This document shows, piece by piece, positions 1 to 9,233 of a stretch of 64,000 nt of DNA. The stretch is from Corallochytrium limacisporum (Eukaryota; Opisthokonta). Each line of letters begins with the position of its first letter. Within the stretch, counting starts at the first letter, position 1. A program made the position numbers and the translations under genes. Location of the stretch: the NCBI GenBank assembly GCA_002811645.1, contig PDIP01000045.1, positions 147,703 to 211,702 of the forward strand, written 5' to 3'. A model generated the notes under the pieces. It did not search any database and was not told the origin of the DNA. It was given only the letters and a program-made list of their open reading frames with translations.

Positions 1-78
1 CTCCTCCTCCCCGGCCCTTCCCTTTCTCCTCTTCCCCCGCCCCACCCCCCAACCAACGGCTTCCCTCTCTCTGTCTCA

Positions 79-112
<34 letters not shown>

Positions 113-959
113 GTCTCACTCTCTGTCTCTGTCTCTGTCTCTCGCTCTCTCTGTCTCTCTCTCTGTCTCTCTCTCTCTGTCTCTCTCTCTGTCTCTCTCT
201 CTCGCTCGCTCTCTCTCCCCACCGTCCCCAGTTGCAAGCCTTCCCTCCTTGCCCCGTTGGCTGGCAATGTGGCGCTGAAAAAATCATCTCATTGACTGGG
301 CATTGTGGCACGCACACGCCGCACGCACACAGAGCAGAGATCAGCAAAAGGTGACCAGATGGTGGGCGTTCTGTCGGGAGAGTGCGTGTGCGGTCTACTG
401 ATGTACCGTCTACCACTGTTTGCGCATTGCTGGGTGTGCAATGTGGTATCCACTCGTTTGTCCTCAGTAGAATTTTTGGAATTGAGATAAAATTATGCGA
501 TCGAGATCTCGATCTGGGTACTTCACACGGTGCCGTATGTTGAGGTAGAGCGCCAGAAACTCGCCAGTTCCTATGACGTTCCTTTGCACGGAACTGACTA
601 CACCGGTTACTATAAACTAGTTGTTCAGGGTTGGATATATGGCCCTCGGTTTTAAAGCTTTATCTTGACAAAAGTGACAAATGAACACGAACCACTAGAC
701 TTTGTAAAGAACGGCACAAACGCCAATAGTAGTCACAGTTGTCATTTATCATTCATACATAATAGCAGACATCACATCAGCATTCATCGCGAACACAGCA
801 TTATTTCATTACCGCAGGAGTAGATATCAGAGGGAAAGGCAAATATGACATTATAAATTTGGTCGAAACTCAGCTTCGTTAAGTCCAATTGGGAATCACA
901 CTCTTTGCCCGGCCCTTCTATTTCTCCTGCTATAACCAACATAACCCCGACCGATCCAA
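1..959. other. Intergenic: CT microsatellite, then AT-richer DNA
   Basis: No gene is visible. The first 60 bases are pyrimidine-rich, followed by the CT microsatellite listed separately. From about 480 to 959 the DNA is AT-richer and leads into the gene starting at 960. I see no recognisable promoter box. Confidence 0.6.
64..218. repeat. (CT)n/CTGT microsatellite
   Basis: An almost pure pyrimidine run of CT dinucleotides with periodic TCTGTCTC units and a few CTCG interruptions. It makes an Arg/Glu-only ORF on the minus strand that should not be taken as a gene. Confidence 0.95.
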
Positions 960-3074
960 ATGCTTGGAGACCACCAAATTGACAGTGGAATTGGCACAGG
1001 ACCTTCAGAGCCATTCGCAATGGGGTTCATGCCACCTCCTCCGGGATCGGACCAGATCATGAACCAAGATCGGGACGCGCAGCTTCTGGATCTAATCAAG
1101 CGCAGTTCGCTGCATTTGCCGCGCTACATTCAGGATGCTATCAAAGCAGCAAAATATTATGAATGCATTACATCGTTCCACATGGCAGTCATTGACGATG
1201 AACAATGTGAACAGGCAGTTCAACAATTGGAGGAAGGACTAAGTGAAGAATTACCCTACCTCAAAGATGTCTGGCGCCAAGAATTTCCGGATTTGTATCA
1301 GCGCTGGAGTGAGCGCGGTAAGCCGACGAAGATCAAATTCACCACCCCTGGTCATCGGCGATCGTTAGCTCATTTCTTCTTCAATGCTGCACGTCTGGTT
1401 AACGCATCATCGTTCGGTGCACCCAACCGCACCGGATCAACCGGTCCGCAGCAGACCAATTCACAGGTCACCAGCCCCGCAGGCGACAGCACCAAGAACG
1501 GATCCAGCAACGGCGACGCGGTGCCCACAACTAACAATGCACGTGGTAACAATGGATCATACCATCTGACGGCTAGTGCCAACGCCGCAGCCGCCGCCGC
1601 TGCAATGAGCAGTGCCGCCGCCGCTGGTGGTCCGGTTGGGCCTCACGGTTACTTCGGAGGCTACGGTGCACCTGCTGCCGCTGGCCTGCCCGGTGGCATG
1701 GTAAATGGTGCACACTACGGCACTGCAGCTGCAGCCGCCGGACCTGCCACCCGTGGCATGCGCGGTGCCAATGGCCTTGTCGGCCTTGACGGTGGTCATC
1801 CCGACGGCGGCGTGTCGCACTTTAACTTCCCTCCTCTGCCCTACGGACAACAAAGGTCAGCAAGCGACTATGAAGCCGCCGCTGCGGCCGCTGCAGCTGC
1901 TTCCGACTCTAGTGCCAAAAACCGTGCGGGCAACCGCAGTGACGGTGGCCGTGCTGGTCCTGGCTATGCCATCCCTGGTCATCCAGACATCTACAACGAT
2001 CTCAATGACTTTTATGGTGCTGCTGCCGGCCGCCCAGCTGTTGGTCAGCACAAGTCCAAGGATGGCCGTCGTGGCTCCGAAAATCCCTCTCAGCAGGATG
2101 CAAACGTGCCGTCCAGTGCACACCGGCGCAAGGATAGTGGTATTGATGATGGTCAGCAATCCACCGCTGACCAACCGCCGGGCATGGACGTCCACAGTGT
2201 GGACGAGCCCACTGGAATGAAGAGCACCCGCGACTCTGCGTCCAACCGCCTGTTGCAGGGCAAGCCCAATGGTCCGGCTTCCCTCGCCAACGAAACGGCG
2301 CAGTCCTTGCAGCATCAGCGCCGGGGATCAACTGCCTCCCATACCAGCCACTACACTGACAGTAACAATGGCTCCCAGGCCGACGAAGTTCTGAGTCGCA
2401 AGCGTGGTCGCGCAGGGGCCAAGGCTCCTGCTGGGCAGAGCAAGATGGGCAAGACTGCTTCTGCAAAGGGTAAACGGGCCAAGGATGGAGAAAACAATTT
2501 CCACATGATGGCTGCGGATGCCAAGCCGTCCCATATCCAGAACAAGAAGGAAGGACAGATCAGCAAGGATGAGGTGCTAAAAATGCTCAGAGAATCCATC
2601 GCCCGCTGGAAACATCGTATCGGAAACAAGCCAGAGACCGCAGTCGAAGAAGGCCTTGACTACGATATTATTCTGGAGGATGACACTGCCCGCCACTACA
2701 ACCTCTTTGTCGGAATTAAGTGTCGTCTTTGCGACCGCGTGTGCCGTTTGAGCTGGGCCTCTAACCAACGGCCCAACCTTGGCAATTACACCAGTGGTCA
2801 CCTCGTGCGTTGCTGGCCGAAGCGCGGCCACACTGCCGAGAATCGCGCCACTGACCAGATTGCATCCTTTGCCAGCAGCATCCATAAAATGGCGGCATCT
2901 GCCGCAGGTGGCCACACCTACAACAATGGCGTGGACCTCTATAAGGCCACAGACTCCACTGGCGGTATGCGTCGAGGAGACTTTGGCGAGGAAGAGGGAG
3001 CATCTGGCTCCGCCGACCAGTGGGATGGTATCCGTGCTGGCATGCAAAACGATATCCTGATGACGAGATACTGA
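960..3074 (+). CDS. Uncharacterised 704-aa protein with C2HC motif and poly-Ala tracts
   Basis: I do not recognise the family. The N-terminal 150 or so residues are well structured (alpha-helical, acidic, Trp/Tyr-rich around 100-125). A long low-complexity middle, about 150-510, is rich in Gly, Asn, Ser and Ala and has several runs of 5-9 alanines. It is followed by a basic Lys/Ala stretch that looks like a nuclear targeting region. A second ordered segment, about 535-640, contains C588-x2-C591, C595, H614 and C618, which could form a C2HC-type zinc site. The architecture suggests a nuclear DNA- or chromatin-binding protein, but that is inference. The ATG at 960 opens the whole ORF. The gene converges on the transporter gene at 3253 with a 178 bp gap. 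Confidence 0.8.
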   Translation: MLGDHQIDSGIGTGPSEPFAMGFMPPPPGSDQIMNQDRDAQLLDLIKRSSLHLPRYIQDAIKAAKYYECITSFHMAVIDDEQCEQAVQQLEEGLSEELPYLKDVWRQEFPDLYQRWSERGKPTKIKFTTPGHRRSLAHFFFNAARLVNASSFGAPNRTGSTGPQQTNSQVTSPAGDSTKNGSSNGDAVPTTNNARGNNGSYHLTASANAAAAAAAMSSAAAAGGPVGPHGYFGGYGAPAAAGLPGGMVNGAHYGTAAAAAGPATRGMRGANGLVGLDGGHPDGGVSHFNFPPLPYGQQRSASDYEAAAAAAAAASDSSAKNRAGNRSDGGRAGPGYAIPGHPDIYNDLNDFYGAAAGRPAVGQHKSKDGRRGSENPSQQDANVPSSAHRRKDSGIDDGQQSTADQPPGMDVHSVDEPTGMKSTRDSASNRLLQGKPNGPASLANETAQSLQHQRRGSTASHTSHYTDSNNGSQADEVLSRKRGRAGAKAPAGQSKMGKTASAKGKRAKDGENNFHMMAADAKPSHIQNKKEGQISKDEVLKMLRESIARWKHRIGNKPETAVEEGLDYDIILEDDTARHYNLFVGIKCRLCDRVCRLSWASNQRPNLGNYTSGHLVRCWPKRGHTAENRATDQIASFASSIHKMAASAAGGHTYNNGVDLYKATDSTGGMRRGDFGEEEGASGSADQWDGIRAGMQNDILMTRY

Positions 3075-3252
3075 AACCAGCAAGAAAGTGTCGTACAAAT
3101 GTCTATCAACACCTATTTACAATAACTATACACTTGACAGGGTAAATATGTCTTAAGAGCATCATCATAGCGGCAACTAACTGATAAAGGACTAGTGTAG
3201 CTATGTATTTCAGGGATTCTTTAGTTCGTGGAAAATTGCCTAGAGTCGTCAT

Positions 3253-4815
3253 TCATGGTCCTCGTGGCACGACCTTATCGAGCCAGAGGCCGATAGTGGA
3301 GCCAAGAACAAGACCACTATTCAGGAAGAACGCACTGATGCTACCGGCATGGTGGCGATCACGGTGATGACACCGTTCACTGGCCATCATGATCGCCAAG
3401 GACCCAGTATGGCCATTAGTGAAGCCAATAATGGCAGAGAACAGCACGCTCCAGACATCGTGCGTAAACACCCTGGCCATGACGCACAGGGCAATGGCCG
3501 GCACCAGTAGCATGCGGATCAGACCAACAATCCAGAGGGTTTTGTAGTTCAGACCAAGTCGGTAGTGCATGGTCAGCCGTCCAATGGTATCAAACACACT
3601 CACTGTCGTGAGCAGGATGAGAGGCCACCAGTGGTTGTCGTTAAGTTCCGGGAACTGGTGGCTTTGAATCTCGGAGACCAATGGAGGCCACGCTGCGAGG
3701 GTCGTGGTAAAGATCAATAGCACCAGCATCTGGCTACTGAACGTGTGCCGCATCACCTGCCATAGGGTCATCGGTGGGGGCTTTTTGCGTCCTCCCGGAG
3801 ACCGTGACGGAGAAGGTGCCACAACAGGCCGTCGACTGTGTGAAGAACCTCCTGAACCGGAGCTAGAGCCGGACACCCGCGAAAGGTACGCCTTCCGCCG
3901 TGTCTCGTCGCCGCGCTGAGCGCCTGGTCGTTCTAAAGCGGTCCCATCGTTATTCGCATTGGGAGCGGATAGCAAGGGTGTCCGTTCGGTGTTGTTGTCT
4001 TCATCTGACACCGCCGTAGAAGCTCCGACTTCCTCGTCTTCCTCGTCTTCATCAATTTCCTCAAGGCATTCCTTGGCGATGGGCAGATTAATCAGCACAA
4101 AGTACAGAACCAAACAAACTAAGACGGTAGCAGATCCGCAGTAGAAATAGAGCAGCGATGAAAGCACCGTCTTGTTTGGAGGAAAGGCGATCTTGGTTGC
4201 ATCTCGGTAAAGACTGCCGATCAGAGTGCTGACACCGATACCGACCTGTAGGCTTTGCTGGAAGGCCGGTGGGAACTTGGAGGTCATGGCAATCATGCTC
4301 GAGTCCAGGAACGCCGTAACGATGGCAATAACTCCCGTAGCTGCCATGATGGTAATGTAATTTGTGTGCTCATCAAAATGGAAGAAGTAGCTGCTGGGGA
4401 TGAAAGCGAGCACCAACACCTGTCCGGCAAACCCACCGACAATGCGGAAAGTAAAGCTAAGCCGATCGCCTCCCAAGAACGTTAGCCCGAATAGAGCGAC
4501 CAAATTGCTGTACATAAACATGGCGGTGATATCAAAGTCCATTGCTTTGTCTGGGAACAAGTATGCCCAGTAGTCCACTGGCTGGGTCAGCGCACTAAAT
4601 GGGAACAGGTATCCGATTCCAAGACACACAAACAGAATCGCTCCGATCTTTTCATCCCATGCTTTCGGCTGTGGCGTCTCTGGCGTCGAATAATCGATCT
4701 CCCCCGCGCTTATGTAACCTGGATCCTCCTGTGTGTGTAGAGCATGACGGTGATAGTGGTTGTAGTCCTGGTTCAGAGCCTCCTGGTAAGGCTCTGTGTG
4801 GCGGTGTTCTCGCAT
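3253..4815 (-). CDS. Equilibrative nucleoside transporter (SLC29/ENT family)
   Basis: A 520-residue polytopic membrane protein of the ENT family, which moves nucleosides and nucleobases across membranes down their gradients. After a hydrophilic His/Tyr-rich N-terminus of about 50 residues comes the family signature region (LGIGYLFPFSALTQPVDYW, about 77-95). Several hydrophobic segments follow, then a long acidic and Ser/Arg-rich cytosolic loop (about 255-350, with a DEDEEDEE stretch) between TM6 and TM7. A second set of membrane segments runs to the C-terminus. About eleven TM helices fit the family size of 450-530 residues. The ATG is at 4815; substrate range and membrane (plasma or vacuolar) cannot be read from sequence. 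It is the minus-strand half of a convergent pair. Confidence 0.88.
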   Translation of the reverse strand: MREHRHTEPYQEALNQDYNHYHRHALHTQEDPGYISAGEIDYSTPETPQPKAWDEKIGAILFVCLGIGYLFPFSALTQPVDYWAYLFPDKAMDFDITAMFMYSNLVALFGLTFLGGDRLSFTFRIVGGFAGQVLVLAFIPSSYFFHFDEHTNYITIMAATGVIAIVTAFLDSSMIAMTSKFPPAFQQSLQVGIGVSTLIGSLYRDATKIAFPPNKTVLSSLLYFYCGSATVLVCLVLYFVLINLPIAKECLEEIDEDEEDEEVGASTAVSDEDNNTERTPLLSAPNANNDGTALERPGAQRGDETRRKAYLSRVSGSSSGSGGSSHSRRPVVAPSPSRSPGGRKKPPPMTLWQVMRHTFSSQMLVLLIFTTTLAAWPPLVSEIQSHQFPELNDNHWWPLILLTTVSVFDTIGRLTMHYRLGLNYKTLWIVGLIRMLLVPAIALCVMARVFTHDVWSVLFSAIIGFTNGHTGSLAIMMASERCHHRDRHHAGSISAFFLNSGLVLGSTIGLWLDKVVPRGP

Positions 4816-6685
4816 GATGACTTGCCTTCTGGGGCGTCAGAGGACAAAACCACAGGTTTCTTGTTCCATACGAACTCCCCAGAAGGACCAACTTACGTTC
4901 ACCGCGCGCGTAGGTGTCTCAAATAGAAAGACAATGCTTTGCATAGGCCGCACTCAAGCCTGTCAACCTTCCCATTGGTGTAAAAATTAGGTTCCAGACT
5001 CCGCAATCGCGTCCTCCTCCCCAGCCCAAGCGGTCCTCACACTGGTCAGTGGAGGTGCCTTGGTGCTGCGAAAAGCTGAGCACGGTACGGGGTGTTACCC
5101 AGAGCAAGAGAGCAGAGGGTGCTTTACTTTATTCGTCAGATTCGCCACCGTTGGAAACAGGGAAGAGAGTCGCACATCACGGAATACCAACTGAGTGTGT
5201 GTTCCACCAACACAAGTTATGAATTTCCTACGGGCCCGGCCTGTATTGTGAATGGATGAAGATTTGGGACGTGAATTCTTCTTACTGATGGAGGACTTGA
5301 GTACGAAGTCTGGGTGTGCATTCTGAGCGGGACATTGCCCATTGACATGCATCGATACCGACTGATGGCCAGCCAGTATCTTTGAGGGCACACATATATA
5401 CAATGCACGCGCAAGTTGCACTAGCACGGAGACTGCTAACCATCGCACGCAACGTCGCTCGTCGCATACCCAGTTTGACGTATTGATCATTCATCATGTT
5501 GATGCCGGTTCACAGGCAGAACGACATTTGCCTTGCACCCTCCCATCGCAACCCTTGGCTCCCTCCCTCCCTTCTCCCCCCCTCCCCTTGGGGGGCGGAG
5601 GGTGTCCTGGGCCGTAATCTTAAGCATCCGCCCCCTGGGCGGAACTACACTAATTTTTTATGGAGAAAAAAAAAGTTAACAGCACCGTGACCGGACCGTG
5701 TCTCTCCGCACGGGAGGAGGAGACGCCAGAATGTGCCCATTCGTTCAAAAACGACCCTTTCCGTTGTTCTCCTTATACTTTTTCCTCCTTTGGTGGGCAG
5801 TCCGTATTCTCTTCTTCATACATTCAGTAAGGGAAACGCTTCTGGCTAAGTGTCGTCCAGTTCTGAGCACCAGGGCGAACTGCAAAAGCGCAGAGGGGAC
5901 CTAAATGGCGACCGAAAAAAAAGTTCAATAATGCACTGAACCCCCATCAATACTCATTTTTCGAATTCACAATCCTCCCAAAGTCCCCGAGGAACACAGC
6001 GGCGGACCAAGGCGAGAATAAAGGGGGGGTGTGTTGAAGAGGTTCTCTAAAAAGCCCCCCGGGGGGGGGGTTCTCCTCTCCGAGTGAGCGAAGCTGGGAG
6101 GAGAGGGGCGGCCGCTTTACATAGTAAATGTACCGATTGTATTTTTGATCGCAAAGACGGACGCACGCAAGGCCCGCGCTTCAACGTAAATTTTCTACTT
6201 TTGGGCCCCCCTTCTGCTGTTATCAATTTTTGGCGGGAGTGCAGGGGGCTTCGTGGGTAGCCTAGCGCTGGGGCTGTGTGTATGCGCAGCGCCCCGGGGA
6301 GTGTGCTGGGTAGGGGAACAGAACGCGGGGCAACCCCTGCCAAAACACACAGCGAAAGGTTTGAAATTCAGAACGGGCCCGGGAGACCGGTGCTCCAGGG
6401 CCTCGAACACGGCGGCGTCGAAAGGCCAGGGAGAGTGTGCCGGGTACGGGCGGGCGAAGAGACTGTGCTCAGAAACAAAGTAACTAAGCATGTCTGCATT
6501 TACTCGCTCCCGGACATGCGGTGCGTGTCGTAGTGATAGCGGTTGCGACGATCAAGTGCACCATGACACGGGTATGTTGCGGTATTCGGCTACTTTGCAC
6601 GCTGCACCTGTGCAAGAGCGAGATCATGACCTAAAGCGCCGTATGGGTGTTGTAGTAAAGCTCGTCCGGAAAGCACTGAAAGACT
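4816..6685. other. Intergenic, 1.87 kb, G/C-homopolymer islands
   Basis: Divergent gap between the transporter and the E2 gene. It holds a 10-bp inverted repeat just 5' of the transporter ATG (4825-4834 and 4877-4886), C-rich then G-rich runs at 5571-5600, a CCCCCC/GGGGGGGGGG junction at 6055-6070 and one copy of the dispersed 18-bp motif at 6119-6136. Short ORFs here show no family resemblance. Confidence 0.6.
6119..6136 (+). repeat. Dispersed motif copy (consensus CCATANTRAATGTACTGA)
   Basis: ACATAGTAAATGTACCGA. Shares CATAGTAAATGTACC exactly with the copy at 26632-26649. Function unknown; see findings. Confidence 0.6.
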
Positions 6686-7267
6686 ATGTCCTCGAAGAAC
6701 GAGAATCTGCCGCCTTCCGTCATTCGCCGGATTGCCGGTGAATTGAAGGGGTTGGCCACGGGACAAATTGACTGCGTTAAGGTCCAGATGAATGAAGAAG
6801 ACATTACAGATTTCCGCGCCACCATTGTTGGTCCCCCGGGAACACCGTATGAGGGAGGACACTTCAAGCTGCGTCTCTCGTTCACGTCAGAATATCCTCA
6901 GGCACCGCCCAAAGCACATTTCTTGACCAAGATCTTCCATCCCAACGTAGCCGCCGATGGTGAGGTCTGTGTCAACACCTTAAAAAGGGACTGGAAATCA
7001 GATCTCGGCATCGCACACATCCTAGTGGTACTGAAATGCCTTCTGATCCACCCAAATCCGGAATCCGCTCTCAATGAGGAAGCTGGCAAGATGATCTTAG
7101 AGTCATACGACGAATTTGCAAAGCGGGCCAAGCTTATGACAGAGATTCATGCCAAATCCAAGACCGCTCCTCAGGCAGCAGGTGCCAGCGGCACAGCTCC
7201 CCTTGGCACCAAGGTTCCCGCCCAGAAGAAGGCTGCAGACAAAAAGAAGCAGATGAGGCGTTTGTAA
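6686..7267 (+). CDS. Ubiquitin-conjugating enzyme E2, UBE2S-like
   Basis: A 193-residue E2. The UBC fold covers residues 9-155, with the HPN motif at 85-87 and the catalytic cysteine at C95, the same number as in animal UBE2S. The segments around [28 protein letters not shown] and [17 protein letters not shown] are those of UBE2S rather than of UBE2C or UBE2T. A Lys/Ala-rich tail of about 35 residues ends in MRRL, close to the LRRL end by which animal UBE2S docks on the anaphase-promoting complex and extends K11-linked ubiquitin chains. The tail is somewhat shorter than in human (222 aa). The ATG at 6686 is the first in frame with the fold. It converges on the methyltransferase gene with a 141 bp gap. 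Confidence 0.92.
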   Translation: MSSKNENLPPSVIRRIAGELKGLATGQIDCVKVQMNEEDITDFRATIVGPPGTPYEGGHFKLRLSFTSEYPQAPPKAHFLTKIFHPNVAADGEVCVNTLKRDWKSDLGIAHILVVLKCLLIHPNPESALNEEAGKMILESYDEFAKRAKLMTEIHAKSKTAPQAAGASGTAPLGTKVPAQKKAADKKKQMRRL

Positions 7268-7408
7268 GAAGACTGCCTTCTGAAACAACACGACAACCAC
7301 ATTCATAGCATCAAACATAAACCAACCATAGCTGTGCAGGTATCACAGCAGGGTTGAAAGGTCAAAATCTCTCCTCCTTGAGCTTAAATGCGAGTAATTC
7401 TTTATTTT

Positions 7409-8255
7409 CTATTCCTCCTTTACTTCGGTCTTGTCATCCCAAACCTCGTACAACACCACCGCCTGCGGGATGTCGTTTTCGTTGTCGAAAAGTGAGTCGT
7501 AATCCAAGCGTTGAACGGACGTGAACGTATCCTTGAGCAATCGCAAGAATGCTTCCCAAACAGTGTGATCACGCAGCTCGCTGCAAATGAACGTGCGAGT
7601 CTTTCCGGGGGTGTGCGATTCCCGCAAAGTCTGCACCAGCTGTGTCAGGTATGTCTCACTGAACACACAGTCCGCTGCAAGCACATAGTCCCAGTGTTTC
7701 TTCTTAACTTCTTCTCCGTAGTACTTCAGTCGTTTCAATGACTGGCAGAGGTTCGCCCCAAATGAGCTCCTCCACCCGTGTATTCTTTAATTTGTTTGCC
7801 TTGACATTGGCTCGTAATAGATTTAGGACCTGCTCCTGGTCCGTAAGCACTGTCTCTCCGGCTTCAAGCAACTTATCGCACACAAGTCCGCATAACCCAC
7901 AACCAGCTCCCAATTCCAGGACAGTCGTCTTTTCATTGAATGTCAATGCAGATGTCTTCCCGAATTTGTCAAGATAGTACGTCAGTACCAGTGCAGCATC
8001 CCATAGCCAACCTCCGGTCATGCCTTCCTCGTTGTTGATATCTCGATGCTGCTTGAGCACAACGCTCTGGCCACCCACGGAGAAGTTTACCTCATCTTTA
8101 CTGGGGTATTGGTACATATTTCGTTTCAGATGGGTTTTACTACCAAGGCTCTGGAGCTTGACATAAAGCTCGAAGATCTCCTCATCCACATCCTCGACAT
8201 CCACCCGTGCGAGATCATTGGTACGGACGCCCGGACCACGATTTCCTTCCACCAT
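7409..8255 (-). CDS. METTL21-family protein-lysine methyltransferase, reading frame broken near 7735
   Basis: A class I SAM-dependent methyltransferase of the METTL21 type, enzymes that methylate lysines of chaperones and elongation factors. From the ATG at 8255 (a GTG five codons upstream also lies in frame) the first part contains the GGWLWDAALVLTYYL region, motif I VLELGAGCGLCGL and the post-I LTDQ, then ends out of frame after WGEPLP. The second part, in the next frame and ending at 7409, continues with motif DYVLAADCVF and the C-terminal strands. Joined length would be about 275 residues, normal for the family. The break could be a one-base error or mutation, or a 19-nt intron: GT...AG bounds at 7716-7734 restore the frame. 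I cannot decide between them. A convergent partner is the E2 gene. Confidence 0.75.
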
Positions 8256-9190
8256 GCCCCAAACAAACACTTCGCCCGCTAGACCATGGCTTTCATGTGT
8301 GCGACCGCCGGCAGAGCAAACGTACGGGAGCTCTCAGTGGTTATAAGGCCAAACTTGAACCCTTCAAGTAGTGATAGAAGACTAGATCCTTCTAGCATAG
8401 CACACGCATATGTGTCCACAACTTAGCGTTCAATCGAGGGCGGCATTGAGTCCCCGGTGAACCCGCCTCGTCCCATTCCGCATCAATATCAACCGCCCGT
8501 GTTGGCGCGCCCTGAGCCAGCTGTGGTGGTCCTCGCAAAATATATTTCTGAATCAATCCACGTGTCCGGAGCAGGCGGGCTCCGGGAACCCACTGCTGCT
8601 GTTTGCTCCCCGCCGTCCGGGGGGGCCAAAAATAGAGACGGTTTAGCGGGACGTGCGGAGCTGATGTCCATCATCTGCCCTTGGGGCTGCGAGAAGGTAC
8701 ATGAGGTATTGGAGTCAACTTGAATAACCAACATTTTGTACTAAACTGCAATGGTAAACGATTGGCAAAACGAGGGAGCCGCTGTAGAATACAGTGATGA
8801 GGAGCCATTTGCGGATCCACACCTGACGAGATCTTCGTCGGACCCATCAGGATCGACCGGTCATCGGGCGCTGCTGAATACACCTCGTATCCCTCAAATC
8901 ATTGCAAATTTTTACTACCAATATACCGGATCGTGTGTCCATTAAAGTATAAATGAGTGTTTAAAATAATGTACTGAACGGGGTTTTCGCTCAGGAACAC
9001 GTGGGCCACACCGACAAACCTCTTTCGAGGTGAGGTTGGACGCTAGGGAGAAAGATATGGCGGGGTAGAGGGATGCAAAAGGCTGCAAGCTTTTGGACAG
9101 CGAGCACAGCGAGAGAGACAGAGAGACACACACATGATAGAGAGAGACACAGACACACACACACACACACACAGACACACACACACACAG

Positions 9191-9233
<43 letters not shown>

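Noticed and set aside
8751..8945. 64-codon ATG ORF
   Set aside because: Acceptable start context but no similarity, domain or repeat in relatives that I can point to; cannot be told from chance.
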